From contig NZ_BDAI01000001.1 in the NCBI RefSeq assembly GCF_002091755.1, forward strand, positions 930,001 through 994,000: 64,000 nucleotides of DNA, in the 5' to 3' direction. Position 1 is the first letter of the stretch. The number at the start of each line of letters is the position of its first letter. Positions 19,900-27,394 of this stretch are shown in pieces. The translations under genes were made by a program, and so were the position numbers. Source of the DNA: Pseudomonas nitroreducens NBRC 12694 (GTDB lineage: Bacteria > Pseudomonadota > Gammaproteobacteria > Pseudomonadales > Pseudomonadaceae). The notes below the pieces were generated by a model. That model was not told the origin of the DNA. It saw nothing but the letters and a program-made list of their open reading frames with translations, and did no database searches.

Positions 19900-21020
19900 T
19901 CCTGACGATAGGGCAGCGCAGCACGGGCCTCCTCGGCATAGGCCAGGATGCCCGCCCTCTCCCCTATCAGGAACTCCTGCACCGCCTCGCGCAGTCCGGG
20001 ATGTCCCAGGCGGTGCCAGGAGCGGGTGATCACCGGCTCGAAGCCACGGATCAGCTTGTGCTCGCCCTGCGCTCCGGCGTCGAAGCGCTGGAGGCCGTGG
20101 CCGATGGCGAAGTCCAGGCCCTGGTAGAAACAGGTCTCGAAGTGCAGGCGGTCGAACTCCGCCAGGCAGCCCCAGTAGCGGCCGTACAATGTATCGCCGC
20201 CGAGCAGACTGAAAGCCATGGCCACGGGCCGGCCATTCTGGTGAGCGAAGACCACGCGGATCGCCTCGGGCATACGCTCGCCGATCAGGCTGAAGAACGC
20301 CCGGCTCAGGTAGGGCGCCTGCCCGCGGACCTCATAGGTGCTGCTGTAGCAGGCATAGACGAAGTCCCAGTGCGCTTCGGACAGCTCGCGCCCTTCCATC
20401 CAGACGAAATCCAGCCGCAGCCCGGCGACCTGCTCACGCTCCTTACGGATCTGCTTGCGCTTGCGTGAGCTGAGTGCATCGAGAAAGTCCTGGAAGTCGC
20501 GGTAGCCGCGGTTGCTCCAGTGGTACTGGCAACCCAGGCGCTCCAGCCAACCGTCTGCAGCGTCCAGCAGGGCATCGGCGGCAGCATCGGTGAAATTCAC
20601 GTGCACGCCGGAGCAATGCCCTTCGTCCACCTCGCCCGCCAGCGCGCCGACCAGGCTCAGCGCCGCGTCCGGCGCGCCGAGCAGGCGAGCGCCGCCGACC
20701 GGGGTGAAGGGAATGCCCACCAGCAGCTTGGGATAGTAGGGAATGCCGGCGCGCAGGCAGGCATCCGCCCAGCTCCAGTCAAACACGTACTCGCCGTAGG
20801 AATGGCTTTTCAGATAGGCCGGCGCCGCGGCGAGCAGACGGCCATCGTCGGCCAGCAGCACCCGGTGGGAAGGTTTCCAGCCGCTGCGGCCGCCGACGCT
20901 GCCGCTTTCCTCCAGGGCGGAGAGAAAGCCATGGCGCAGGAACGGCTGGTCGTCCGGCAGCAGGGCGTCCCACTGGCGGGCGTCGACTTCGGCAAGGCGG
21001 GAAAGGGTCTGGATAGGCAT
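19887..21020 (-). CDS. FemAB-like GNAT acyltransferase (PF04339/DUF482)
   Basis: A 377-residue cytosolic protein of the FemAB-like / peptidogalycan family: PFLRHGFLSALEESGSVG at the N-terminus, the signature SYGEYVFDWSWADA, IPFTPVGGARLL, HVNFTD and GYRDFQDFLDALSSRKRKQIRKER, then a GNAT-type C-terminal half with AFSLLGGDTLYGRYWG. The substrate is unknown. The last residues and the TAG stop at 19887-19889 lie inside a REP palindrome, so the C-terminal tail may have been set by REP insertion. Divergent from the small gene at 21234. Confidence 0.82.
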   Translation of the reverse strand: MPIQTLSRLAEVDARQWDALLPDDQPFLRHGFLSALEESGSVGGRSGWKPSHRVLLADDGRLLAAAPAYLKSHSYGEYVFDWSWADACLRAGIPYYPKLLVGIPFTPVGGARLLGAPDAALSLVGALAGEVDEGHCSGVHVNFTDAAADALLDAADGWLERLGCQYHWSNRGYRDFQDFLDALSSRKRKQIRKEREQVAGLRLDFVWMEGRELSEAHWDFVYACYSSTYEVRGQAPYLSRAFFSLIGERMPEAIRVVFAHQNGRPVAMAFSLLGGDTLYGRYWGCLAEFDRLHFETCFYQGLDFAIGHGLQRFDAGAQGEHKLIRGFEPVITRSWHRLGHPGLREAVQEFLIGERAGILAYAEEARAALPYRQDCTS

Positions 21021-21233
21021 GGCCGACAGTCTGGCGCGAGGCGCGAGCGAAGGGAAGATTCAAGCGGGAAAACTCGCACGCCGGTGACATTCACGTTCGT
21101 CGGTATCCGCCGGAGAGGCCGGCAGAGTGGTCTATGTTGGGGGTTAGCAAGGCTTGCCGGCGCACGACGCCAGCACCGTTCCGCTCGCCACACGCCCTCG
21201 CGGGCTGTTGGCGACCAGCCAGGAGGACGCCCC

Positions 21234-21482
21234 ATGAGCCTGATGCAATGCGAGTACCGCAAGTACACCATCACCGCCGATGTCGTCGAGCATCCCGGCC
21301 TGCCCACTCCCTGGGCCGGCGGTTGCCACATCACCGCCCCGGACGGCCAGACCACCAAACGCAAGACGCTACCGGTGGAGTTTGCCTTCATGTCGGATCT
21401 GCAGAAGGCCCAGCACGCTTCCATCGCCCACGGCAAATGGCTGGTGGACCAGAACCTGGACCACGACCGTCGGCTGTTCTGA
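21234..21482 (+). CDS. Small conserved hypothetical protein
   Basis: An 82-residue soluble protein (begins MSLMQCEYRKYTITADVVEH). AGGAGG lies seven bases before the ATG, a near-ideal site, which is the main reason to accept it. Composition is ordinary, with no signal peptide and no known motif visible to me. Convergent with agt1: the stops are 3 bp apart. Confidence 0.72.
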   Translation: MSLMQCEYRKYTITADVVEHPGLPTPWAGGCHITAPDGQTTKRKTLPVEFAFMSDLQKAQHASIAHGKWLVDQNLDHDRRLF

Positions 21483-21485
21483 TCT

Positions 21486-22529
21486 CTAGCTGTTCACGTA
21501 GCCCGGTTCTTCGCTGACCGGCGCACCGACTGGCAATGGCGTCAGGCTCACCTGAAGCGCCAGGAACTCCTGCGCGGATGCCCGCCAGGTCTGCCCGCGC
21601 GCCCACTGCGCGCAGGCCTGGCGATCCAGCTCCAGCGCCCGCAGACAGGCGCTGCGCAAATCCGCGTCCATCACCCCGGTGACGCCGTCCTCCAGGACAT
21701 CCAGCGGCCCCGTCACCGGGAACGCCGCCACTGGCGTACCGCAAGCCAGCGCCTCGACCATCACCAGGCCGAGGGTGTCGGTCAGCGATGGGAAGGCCAG
21801 CACACTGGCGCTGCGATAGGCCTCCGCCAGTTCGTCGCCGTGCCGATAGCCGAGGAACTCCGCCTGTGGATAAGCCGCTTGCAGCTCCGCGCGCTGCGGG
21901 CCGTCGCCCACCACGCGCTTGCGTCCCGGCAGGTCGAGCGCAAGGAAGGCTTCGAGATTCTTCTCCCGCGCCAGCCGGCCGACATAGAGGAATATCGGCT
22001 CCTGCAGCGGTGCGCCCTCCCCCGGCTGAAAACGCTGGAGATCCACGCCCTTGCGCCACAGCGCCAGATTGTCGAAAGCGTGATCGGCGAAAGCTCCGCG
22101 CATGCGCTCGCTGCTCACCAGCACGGCCTGGCTCGGTGCATGGAAGCGGCGCAGGAAGGCGTAGCCCCAGGCCAGCGGCAGCCAGGGCCAGCGAGTGTTC
22201 ACGTATTCGGGAAAGCGCGTATGGATGGCGCTGCTGAACTTCATCCCGCGGCGCACCAGCCAGCGCCGTGCAGCCCAGCCCAGCGGGCCTTCCGTGGCGA
22301 GGTGGACGCAGTCCGGGGCGAAGTCGGCGATCTTCTCGCCGACTGTCCACAGGTTCCACGCCAGGGGGATTTCCGGGTAGCTCGGGCAAGGCCGGTGACG
22401 AAAATCCTGCGGGGTGATCAGGCCGACCCTGTGCCCCATTTCCTCCAGCTCGGCCACCAGTGCCCGGAGGCTGGTGACCACGCCGTTGACCTGCGGCAGC
22501 CAGGCATCGGTGACGATCAGCAGCCTCAT
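21486..22529 (-). CDS. agt1: Agt1-like glycosyltransferase family 4 for phosphate-starvation glycolipids
   Basis: A 347-residue GT-B glycosyltransferase: VTDAWLPQVNGVVTSL (acceptor loop), YVGRLAREKNLEAFLAL, VGDGPQRAEL and the donor-binding EALACGTPVAAFPV. Such enzymes add a sugar or uronic acid from UDP-sugar to diacylglycerol. The start codon overlaps the stop of the upstream PlcP gene by four bases. In P. aeruginosa the equivalent plcP-agt1 pair makes glycolipids under phosphate stress. The Pho box upstream of the operon supports this assignment. Family placement is secure; the exact lipid product is inferred. Confidence 0.85.
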   Translation of the reverse strand: MRLLIVTDAWLPQVNGVVTSLRALVAELEEMGHRVGLITPQDFRHRPCPSYPEIPLAWNLWTVGEKIADFAPDCVHLATEGPLGWAARRWLVRRGMKFSSAIHTRFPEYVNTRWPWLPLAWGYAFLRRFHAPSQAVLVSSERMRGAFADHAFDNLALWRKGVDLQRFQPGEGAPLQEPIFLYVGRLAREKNLEAFLALDLPGRKRVVGDGPQRAELQAAYPQAEFLGYRHGDELAEAYRSASVLAFPSLTDTLGLVMVEALACGTPVAAFPVTGPLDVLEDGVTGVMDADLRSACLRALELDRQACAQWARGQTWRASAQEFLALQVSLTPLPVGAPVSEEPGYVNS

Positions 22530-23335
22530 GCCGCCGACTCGACCACCGCAGGCGCCTCGGCGCGCACCGGTTCCTCGGCCAGGCGGTAAAGCTCGATGCT
22601 GCCATCCCAGTGCTCGATCAGCGCCGAGCAGGATTCCACCCAGTCACCGCAATTGAGGTATTCCACCTCGCCGATCTGGCGGATTTCCGCGTGGTGGATG
22701 TGCCCGCAGACCACGCCGTTGAGGCCGCGCTTGTGCACCTCGTGGGCGATGGCTTCCTCGAAGTCGCTGATGAAGTTCACCGCCGTCTTCACCTTGTGCT
22801 TGAGGTACGCCGACAGCGACCAGTAGCCGTAGCCATAGCGGCTGCGCCAGTGATTCAGCCAGCGGTTAAGCGTCAGGGTGAACTCGTAGGCGGAGTCGCC
22901 GAGGAAGGCCAGCCACTTGTGGTAGCGCGTGATGACGTCGAACTGGTCACCGTGGATCACCAGCAACTGGCGGCCGTCGGCGGTGGTGTGGACGATCTCG
23001 TCGACCAGGCGGATGTTGCCCAGCAGCAGCGAGGAATAGCGGCGCAGGAACTCGTCGTGGTTGCCGGTCACGTAGATCACCTCGGTGCCCCGCTTGCTCA
23101 TGGTCAGCAGGCGGCGGATCACGTTGGTGTGCGCCTGCGGCCAGAAGATGCCGCCGCGCAGCTTCCAGCCGTCGATGATGTCGCCCACCAGGTAGATGCG
23201 GTCGGCGTGGTAGCGCTTGAGGAAGCCGGCCAGATGCTCGGCCTGGCAGTCGCGGGTGCCGAGGTGGACATCGGATATCCACAGGGTCCGCACCCGTTGT
23301 TTCTTCGTCGGCGTCATGCGTTGCGCGCTGCTCAT
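22526..23335 (-). CDS. plcP: PlcP-like metallophosphoesterase (phospholipase C of lipid remodelling)
   Basis: A 269-residue calcineurin-like phosphoesterase, COG2908 (LpxH-related). Metal ligands are visible in order: WISDVHLGT (Asp, His), LVGDIIDGWKL (Asp), VTGNHDEF (Asn, His), VIHGDQFD (His) and VCGHIHHAEI (His, His). LpxH relatives hydrolyse UDP-diacylglucosamine, but the PlcP subgroup, typically paired with a GT4 enzyme, removes the head group of PE/PG to give diacylglycerol. Pairing with the overlapping glycosyltransferase and a Pho box 57 bp upstream favour PlcP. GGAGG precedes the ATG. Confidence 0.85.
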   Translation of the reverse strand: MSSAQRMTPTKKQRVRTLWISDVHLGTRDCQAEHLAGFLKRYHADRIYLVGDIIDGWKLRGGIFWPQAHTNVIRRLLTMSKRGTEVIYVTGNHDEFLRRYSSLLLGNIRLVDEIVHTTADGRQLLVIHGDQFDVITRYHKWLAFLGDSAYEFTLTLNRWLNHWRSRYGYGYWSLSAYLKHKVKTAVNFISDFEEAIAHEVHKRGLNGVVCGHIHHAEIRQIGEVEYLNCGDWVESCSALIEHWDGSIELYRLAEEPVRAEAPAVVESAA

Positions 23336-23391
23336 CGTCGGCGACCTCCAGAGGGGTTTCTCCGAGTGTCGGCCGCCGCGGTGAAGCCAAC

Positions 23392-23420
23392 ATGACCGAC
23401 TGGCGACAGTCCCGTGACAG
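23392..23420 (-). promoter_or_regulatory. Triple Pho box (PhoB site) before plcP-agt1
   Basis: Read on the minus strand: CTGTCAC (23420-23414), GGGA, CTGTCGC (23409-23403), CAGT, CGGTCAT (23398-23392). Three heptamers at an exact 11-bp period, each 5-6 of 7 to the PhoB half-site CTGTCAT. It ends 57 bp before the plcP start and 54 bp from the divergent AraC-family gene. Confidence 0.8.
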
Positions 23421-23473
23421 GCCGCGGCGCGCTAGACTGTCCACCTGCCCGCCAGCTTCGGAAAGCAGTTCGC

Positions 23474-24238
23474 ATGAACCCGATCCTCTCCCTGCGCCAC
23501 TACAGCCACGACCATCTCGCCCATAGCCACAGCCATGCGCAGCTGGTGCTTGGGCTGTCCGGCAGCCTGGATTTCGAAGTGGGCGGACGCGGCAGCCTGG
23601 TGACCCGGCAGACTTTCGCCGTGGTGCCGCGTGACGAGCACCACGCCTGCGCCAGCCCCGACGGCAGCCGCTGCCTGGTGGTAGATCTGGAGGACGAAGA
23701 TAACCTGCTCGCCGCCCTGGGCCTGCACAGCGACGCCGGCCGCCGCCTGCTGGAAACCCCCGGCCAGCGCCTGCTCAACAACGACCAGGCGCAACTGGTG
23801 CACTGGCTGGCCGGCAGCCCCCTGCATGACCCGGTGCTGGCGCGCCAGGGTGCGATCCTCCTGCTCGCCAGCCTCGCCGCCGGCCAGCAGCGCGTGGAGG
23901 AACCTACGCAATTGCCGTTGGCCAGCCTCGACAGCTACATCGACCGCCACGCCGCGCACCCGCTGCAGGTGGCCGACCTGGCGCGGCTCGCCGGGCTTTC
24001 CGCCGCGCGCTTCCATGCCCGCTTCCTCGCCGAGACGGGGCAGACGCCCATGGACTACGTGCGCCAGCGCCGCCTGCAATTGGGCCGCGACCTGCTGCGC
24101 GGTTCGCACCAGTCGGTCGGCGAGATTGCCGCACAAGTCGGCTACGCCTCGCAGAGCGCCTTCACCGCCGCGCTGGTGCGCCAGTTCGGTACCACCGCGC
24201 GCCAGCTTCGCCAGGAGGCGCGCGACAATTCCCGCTAG
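23474..24238 (+). CDS. AraC-family transcriptional regulator
   Basis: A 254-residue regulator. The N-terminal cupin part has HYSHDHLAHSHSHAQLVLGLSG, rich in His, and VVPRDEHHACA; the C-terminal 100 residues hold two helix-turn-helix units: LQVADLARLAGLSAARFHARF and VGEIAAQVGYASQSAFTAALVRQFG. Effector unknown. The start MNPILSLRHY at 23474 was chosen over an in-frame ATG 60 bp upstream, which would overlap the Pho-box region. Divergent from plcP, so it may share that control region. Confidence 0.87.
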   Translation: MNPILSLRHYSHDHLAHSHSHAQLVLGLSGSLDFEVGGRGSLVTRQTFAVVPRDEHHACASPDGSRCLVVDLEDEDNLLAALGLHSDAGRRLLETPGQRLLNNDQAQLVHWLAGSPLHDPVLARQGAILLLASLAAGQQRVEEPTQLPLASLDSYIDRHAAHPLQVADLARLAGLSAARFHARFLAETGQTPMDYVRQRRLQLGRDLLRGSHQSVGEIAAQVGYASQSAFTAALVRQFGTTARQLRQEARDNSR

Positions 24239-24312
24239 CCGCGCGACAGACAGCCGCGCGCCCAGGGCCTAGACTGCCGGCCATCGAACCCAATAACCCA
24301 ACGGGAGCAGCG

Positions 24313-24654
24313 ATGTCGGCAGACACTATCGAGTGGCAGGATTTCGAGCGCGTCGAACTGCGCGTGGGCACCATCGTCCAGGCCGAACCCAACGTGAAGG
24401 CGCGCAAGCCCGCCTACATCCTCCAGGTCGACCTCGGCCCGCTGGGGATCAAGACCTCCAGCGCACAGATCACCGCGCACTATGAAGCCAACGAGCTGAT
24501 CGGCCGCCAGGTGCTCTGCGTGTGCAACTTCGAACCCAAGTCCATCGCCGGTGTGCGCTCGGAAGTGCTGGTCACCGGCGCCTACGACAGCGACGACAAG
24601 GTGGTGCTCGCCGGTTTCGACAAGCTGCTGCCCAATGGCGCGCGGCTGGCCTGA
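24313..24654 (+). CDS. csaA: CsaA-like tRNA-binding domain protein
   Basis: A 113-residue OB-fold protein made only of a tRNA-binding domain (PF01588): FERVELRVGTIVQAEPN, VDLGPLGIKTSSAQITAHY, LIGRQVLCVCNFEPKSIAGV and EVLVTGAYDSDDKVVL. Length and sequence fit CsaA, a dimeric tRNA-binding protein once described as a secretion chaperone. A GGGAG site lies before the ATG. Role in Pseudomonas is not established. Confidence 0.88.
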   Translation: MSADTIEWQDFERVELRVGTIVQAEPNVKARKPAYILQVDLGPLGIKTSSAQITAHYEANELIGRQVLCVCNFEPKSIAGVRSEVLVTGAYDSDDKVVLAGFDKLLPNGARLA

Positions 24655-24741
24655 TCTTCGACTCACCGCGCGCCAGCCAGCCCGGCGCGCTTGCCTCTTT
24701 CCCGACAAGGCCCCGCCACAGCAATCGGCGGGAGCTCAGGC

Positions 24742-25608
24742 ATGAATCGCATTACCCAACTCACGCCCCGCGGCGCCCTGATCGGCCTGCACATCGGCGC
24801 CCTGATGTTCGGGCTGTCCGGCATCTTCGGCAAACTCATCCTCGCCGGCCCCCTGGTCATCGTCTTCGGCCGCGCGCTGTTCGGCTCGCTGTCGCTGGCG
24901 GCGGTTTTCGCCGGGCATCTACGGCAGCAGAAGCGACCTACGCTGAAACAGGCCGCCATGCTGCTGGGTGGCGGCGTGCTGCTGTGCACCCACTGGCTGA
25001 CGTTCTTCCTCGCCGTGAAAGTCGGCAACGTGGCGGTCGCCACCCTCGGCTTCGCCAGCTTCCCCGCCTTCACCGTGCTGCTGGAAGGCCTGCTGTTCCG
25101 CGAACGCATCCGCAAGGGTGAATACCTGGTGGTGGCGCTGGTGTGCATCGGCCTGGTGATGGTCACGCCGACACTGGACCTGCGCGACGGCGCCACCGCA
25201 GGCCTGCTCTGGGGGACACTCTCCGGGCTGCTGTTCGCCCTGCTGTCGCTGGCCAACCGGGTCAGCGTGCGCGGGATCGACCCAATCCAGGCGGCGCTGT
25301 GCCAGAACCTGACGATCATCGCCTGCCTGCTGCCGCTGGTGCTCTTCGAGTTGCCCGCGATTCGCGGCATGGACTGGTTGTGGCTGGTGGCGCTGGGCGT
25401 CCTCTGCACCGGTGTCGCCCACAGCCTGTTCGTCGCCAGCCTGCGGCTGATCAAGGCACGCACGGCGGCGGTGATCTTTGCCCTGGAGCCGGTCTACGGC
25501 ATCGCCTTCGCCGCCGTGCTGTTCGGCGAGGAGCCGAGTCTGCGGATGCTGGCGGGTGGCGTGCTGATCATCTTCGCGACCTTCCTCAGCGCACGCGGCT
25601 CGCATTAA
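24742..25608 (+). CDS. EamA-family DMT transporter
   Basis: A 288-residue inner-membrane protein with ten predicted helices in two EamA repeats (first: IGLHIGALMFGLSGIFGKLI; second: GLLWGTLSGLLFALLSLANR). ALEPVYGIAFAAVLFGE in the second repeat is the usual EamA signature. Likely an exporter of a small metabolite; substrate not predictable. Start at 24742 (MNRITQ) is preceded by GGGAG; the frame extends 17 codons upstream without support. A REP element follows 6 bp after the stop. Confidence 0.86.
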   Translation: MNRITQLTPRGALIGLHIGALMFGLSGIFGKLILAGPLVIVFGRALFGSLSLAAVFAGHLRQQKRPTLKQAAMLLGGGVLLCTHWLTFFLAVKVGNVAVATLGFASFPAFTVLLEGLLFRERIRKGEYLVVALVCIGLVMVTPTLDLRDGATAGLLWGTLSGLLFALLSLANRVSVRGIDPIQAALCQNLTIIACLLPLVLFELPAIRGMDWLWLVALGVLCTGVAHSLFVASLRLIKARTAAVIFALEPVYGIAFAAVLFGEEPSLRMLAGGVLIIFATFLSARGSH

Positions 25609-25614
25609 CGACCT

Positions 25615-25640
25615 GCAGGAGCGAACTTGCTCGCTCCTGC
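25615..25640. repeat. REP palindrome
   Basis: GCAGGAGCGA, centre ACTTGC, TCGCTCCTGC: perfect 10-bp arms, seven bases after the transporter stop. Probably also ends its transcript. Confidence 0.8.
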
Positions 25641-25923
25641 ACTTGCCGGGTAGTGAATACGCTGAAAAGGAAGGCTGCCCCGCAGCGCGCGTATCTCGAA
25701 CCTTGCCCCGGGGAGGGACTGCCAAGGATTCATCGCACGACAGCCTGCGAGGCGGCCTGTTCGGTGTGGTGCCTGTGGATAAGGCGCCGAGATTGGGTGA
25801 ACCTTTCCACGACGCCGGAGGGGGCGAGGCAGCTTCAGCTCTGGGCGCAATGATCGCGCGTCTGCCCTGCCTGGAACGTCAGCACTGGGTAAAGAGTAGG
25901 TAAAAGGTCCGATACACGGGCTA
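25641..25923. other. Gene-free stretch between the DMT transporter and hldD
   Basis: About 280 bp between two convergent genes. Open frames here are short, lack ribosome sites and have no recognisable sequence. Apart from the adjacent REP element I see no tRNA, repeat or strong hairpin. Confidence 0.5.
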
Positions 25924-26916
25924 TCAAGCCTGTTGCAGCAACCACCGGCAGTAACGCTGCACCCCTTCCTCCACGCCCATCATCGGCGCGCGGTAGCCCG
26001 CCTCGCGGAGGAAGGCGATATCGGCGCAGGTGTAGCACTGGTACTTGCCGCGCAACTCGTCCGGGAACTCGGTGTACTCCAGCAGTCCATCGCGGATCGC
26101 TGCGTCCAGGGTCAGCGGCTGCAGGTCCTGCTGTTCGCGCAGGGTGTTGATCACCGCCAGCGCCACGTCGTTGAACGGCTGGGCACGGCCGCTGCCGAGG
26201 TTGAAGATGCCGCTGCGCTCGGGGTTGTCGAGGAAATGCAGGTTGACCCTGGCCACATCCTCCACCGAGACGAAATCGCGCAGGTGGCCGCCGGCCGGGT
26301 AGTCGCCGTACTCGCCGAACAGCTTCACCTTGCCGGTCTCGCGGAACTGGTTGAAGCAGTGGAAGGCCACCGAGGCCATGCGCCCCTTGTGCTGCTCGCG
26401 CGGGCCGTAGACGTTGAAGTAGCGGAAGCCGGCCACCTGGGTGCGCGCCGTGGGCAGCACCTTGCGCACGCGCTGGTCGAAGAGGAACTTCGAGTAGCCG
26501 TAGACGTTCAGCGGCCGCTCGCAGGAGCGCGTCTCGCGGAACTCCTGGCCGCCGCCATAGACCGCCGCCGACGAGGCATAGAGGAACGGCACGCCCAGGG
26601 ACAGGCTGGCGTCCAGCAACTCGCAGCTGTAGCGGTAGTTGTTGTCCATCATGTAGCGCCCGTCGCGCTCCATGGTGCTGGAGCAGGCGCCCTGGTGCAG
26701 CAGCGCACGCACCACGCCGAAGCGTCCGCGAGCGTAGCGCGCAATGAAATCGCCCTTGTCGAGGTAGTCGCTGATGTCGCAGTCGGCGAGGTTGGCGAAC
26801 TTGTCACCCTCGGTCAGATCATCGACCGCGATGATGTCGGTCTCGCCGCGCTGGTTCAGCGCCTTGACGAGATTGCTGCCGATGAAGCCGGCGGCGCCAG
26901 TGACAATGATGCTCAT
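25924..26916 (-). CDS. hldD: ADP-L-glycero-D-manno-heptose-6-epimerase
   Basis: Last step of heptose precursor synthesis for LPS inner core; also called RfaD. The 330-residue extended SDR enzyme has the NADP motif VTGAAGFIGSNLV, substrate signature HQGACSST, catalytic Ser region YASSAAVYGGG, YGYSKFLFD (Tyr and Lys) and FRYFNVYGPREQHKGRMAS. A near-perfect AGGAGGTG lies before the ATG. Order hldD, SelT-like, plpD, FimV-like equals PA3337-PA3340. Confidence 0.96.
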   Translation of the reverse strand: MSIIVTGAAGFIGSNLVKALNQRGETDIIAVDDLTEGDKFANLADCDISDYLDKGDFIARYARGRFGVVRALLHQGACSSTMERDGRYMMDNNYRYSCELLDASLSLGVPFLYASSAAVYGGGQEFRETRSCERPLNVYGYSKFLFDQRVRKVLPTARTQVAGFRYFNVYGPREQHKGRMASVAFHCFNQFRETGKVKLFGEYGDYPAGGHLRDFVSVEDVARVNLHFLDNPERSGIFNLGSGRAQPFNDVALAVINTLREQQDLQPLTLDAAIRDGLLEYTEFPDELRGKYQCYTCADIAFLREAGYRAPMMGVEEGVQRYCRWLLQQA

Positions 26917-27039
26917 GAGGGCACCTCCTGTGGAGAATGGGTGTCCTCAGACTAAGAGTGGTACGCGCGTACCCCGTTGATATGAAGCAAGGAAGTTAGC
27001 CAGCTATCGAATGGTTCCGCCGACCGGTACCGCGACGCT

Positions 27040-27324
27040 TCAGGAGCGATCGTTATGGCCCAGGTCGCGCTGCGGATCGATGCGGTCGCGCACGCGCTGC
27101 TTGAGCACCTTGGCCTCGGGGAAACCACCGTCGACCTTGCGCTCCCAGATCTGCTCGGCGTCGCAAGTGATGTGGAAGACCCCGCCCGTGCCCGGCACCA
27201 GGCTGACCTTGCCCAGGTCGTCGCCAAAGGTGCTCAGCAGTTCCTGGGCCAGCCAGGCGGCGCGCAACAGCCACTGGCACTGGGTGCAATAGGTGATGAC
27301 GATTTCGGCTTTGGCTTCGGACAT
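27040..27324 (-). CDS. SelT/SelW/SelH (Rdx) family thioredoxin-like protein
   Basis: A 94-residue protein with the redox motif CTQC near the N-terminus (ITYCTQCQWLLRAAWLAQEL), then VSLVPGTGGVFHI and GGFPEAKVLKQRVRD, the usual Rdx-family pattern with cysteine in place of selenocysteine. Cytosolic; redox partner unknown. It diverges from plpD, leaving 70 bp for both promoters. Confidence 0.9.
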   Translation of the reverse strand: MSEAKAEIVITYCTQCQWLLRAAWLAQELLSTFGDDLGKVSLVPGTGGVFHITCDAEQIWERKVDGGFPEAKVLKQRVRDRIDPQRDLGHNDRS

Positions 27325-27353
27325 GAATCAGACTCTGCAGTAGGACGCGAACC

Positions 27354-27359
27354 TATAAT
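27354..27359 (+). promoter_or_regulatory. Perfect -10 box before plpD
   Basis: TATAAT with a poor -35 region. Transcription from here would begin near 27366, only about five bases before the ATG at 27371 but a normal distance from the ATG at 27395, which supports the downstream start. Confidence 0.5.
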
Positions 27360-27394
27360 ACCGCTCTGAAATGCCCTACCGGACTCTTCTCTTC

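Noticed and set aside
22526..23335. LpxH (UDP-2,3-diacylglucosamine hydrolase)
   Set aside because: Same superfamily, but pairing with an overlapping GT4 gene and the Pho box fit PlcP better; LpxH is usually not in such a pair.
25643..25903. 86-residue plus-strand frame after the DMT transporter
   Set aside because: No ribosome site, no recognisable sequence, starts next to a REP element.
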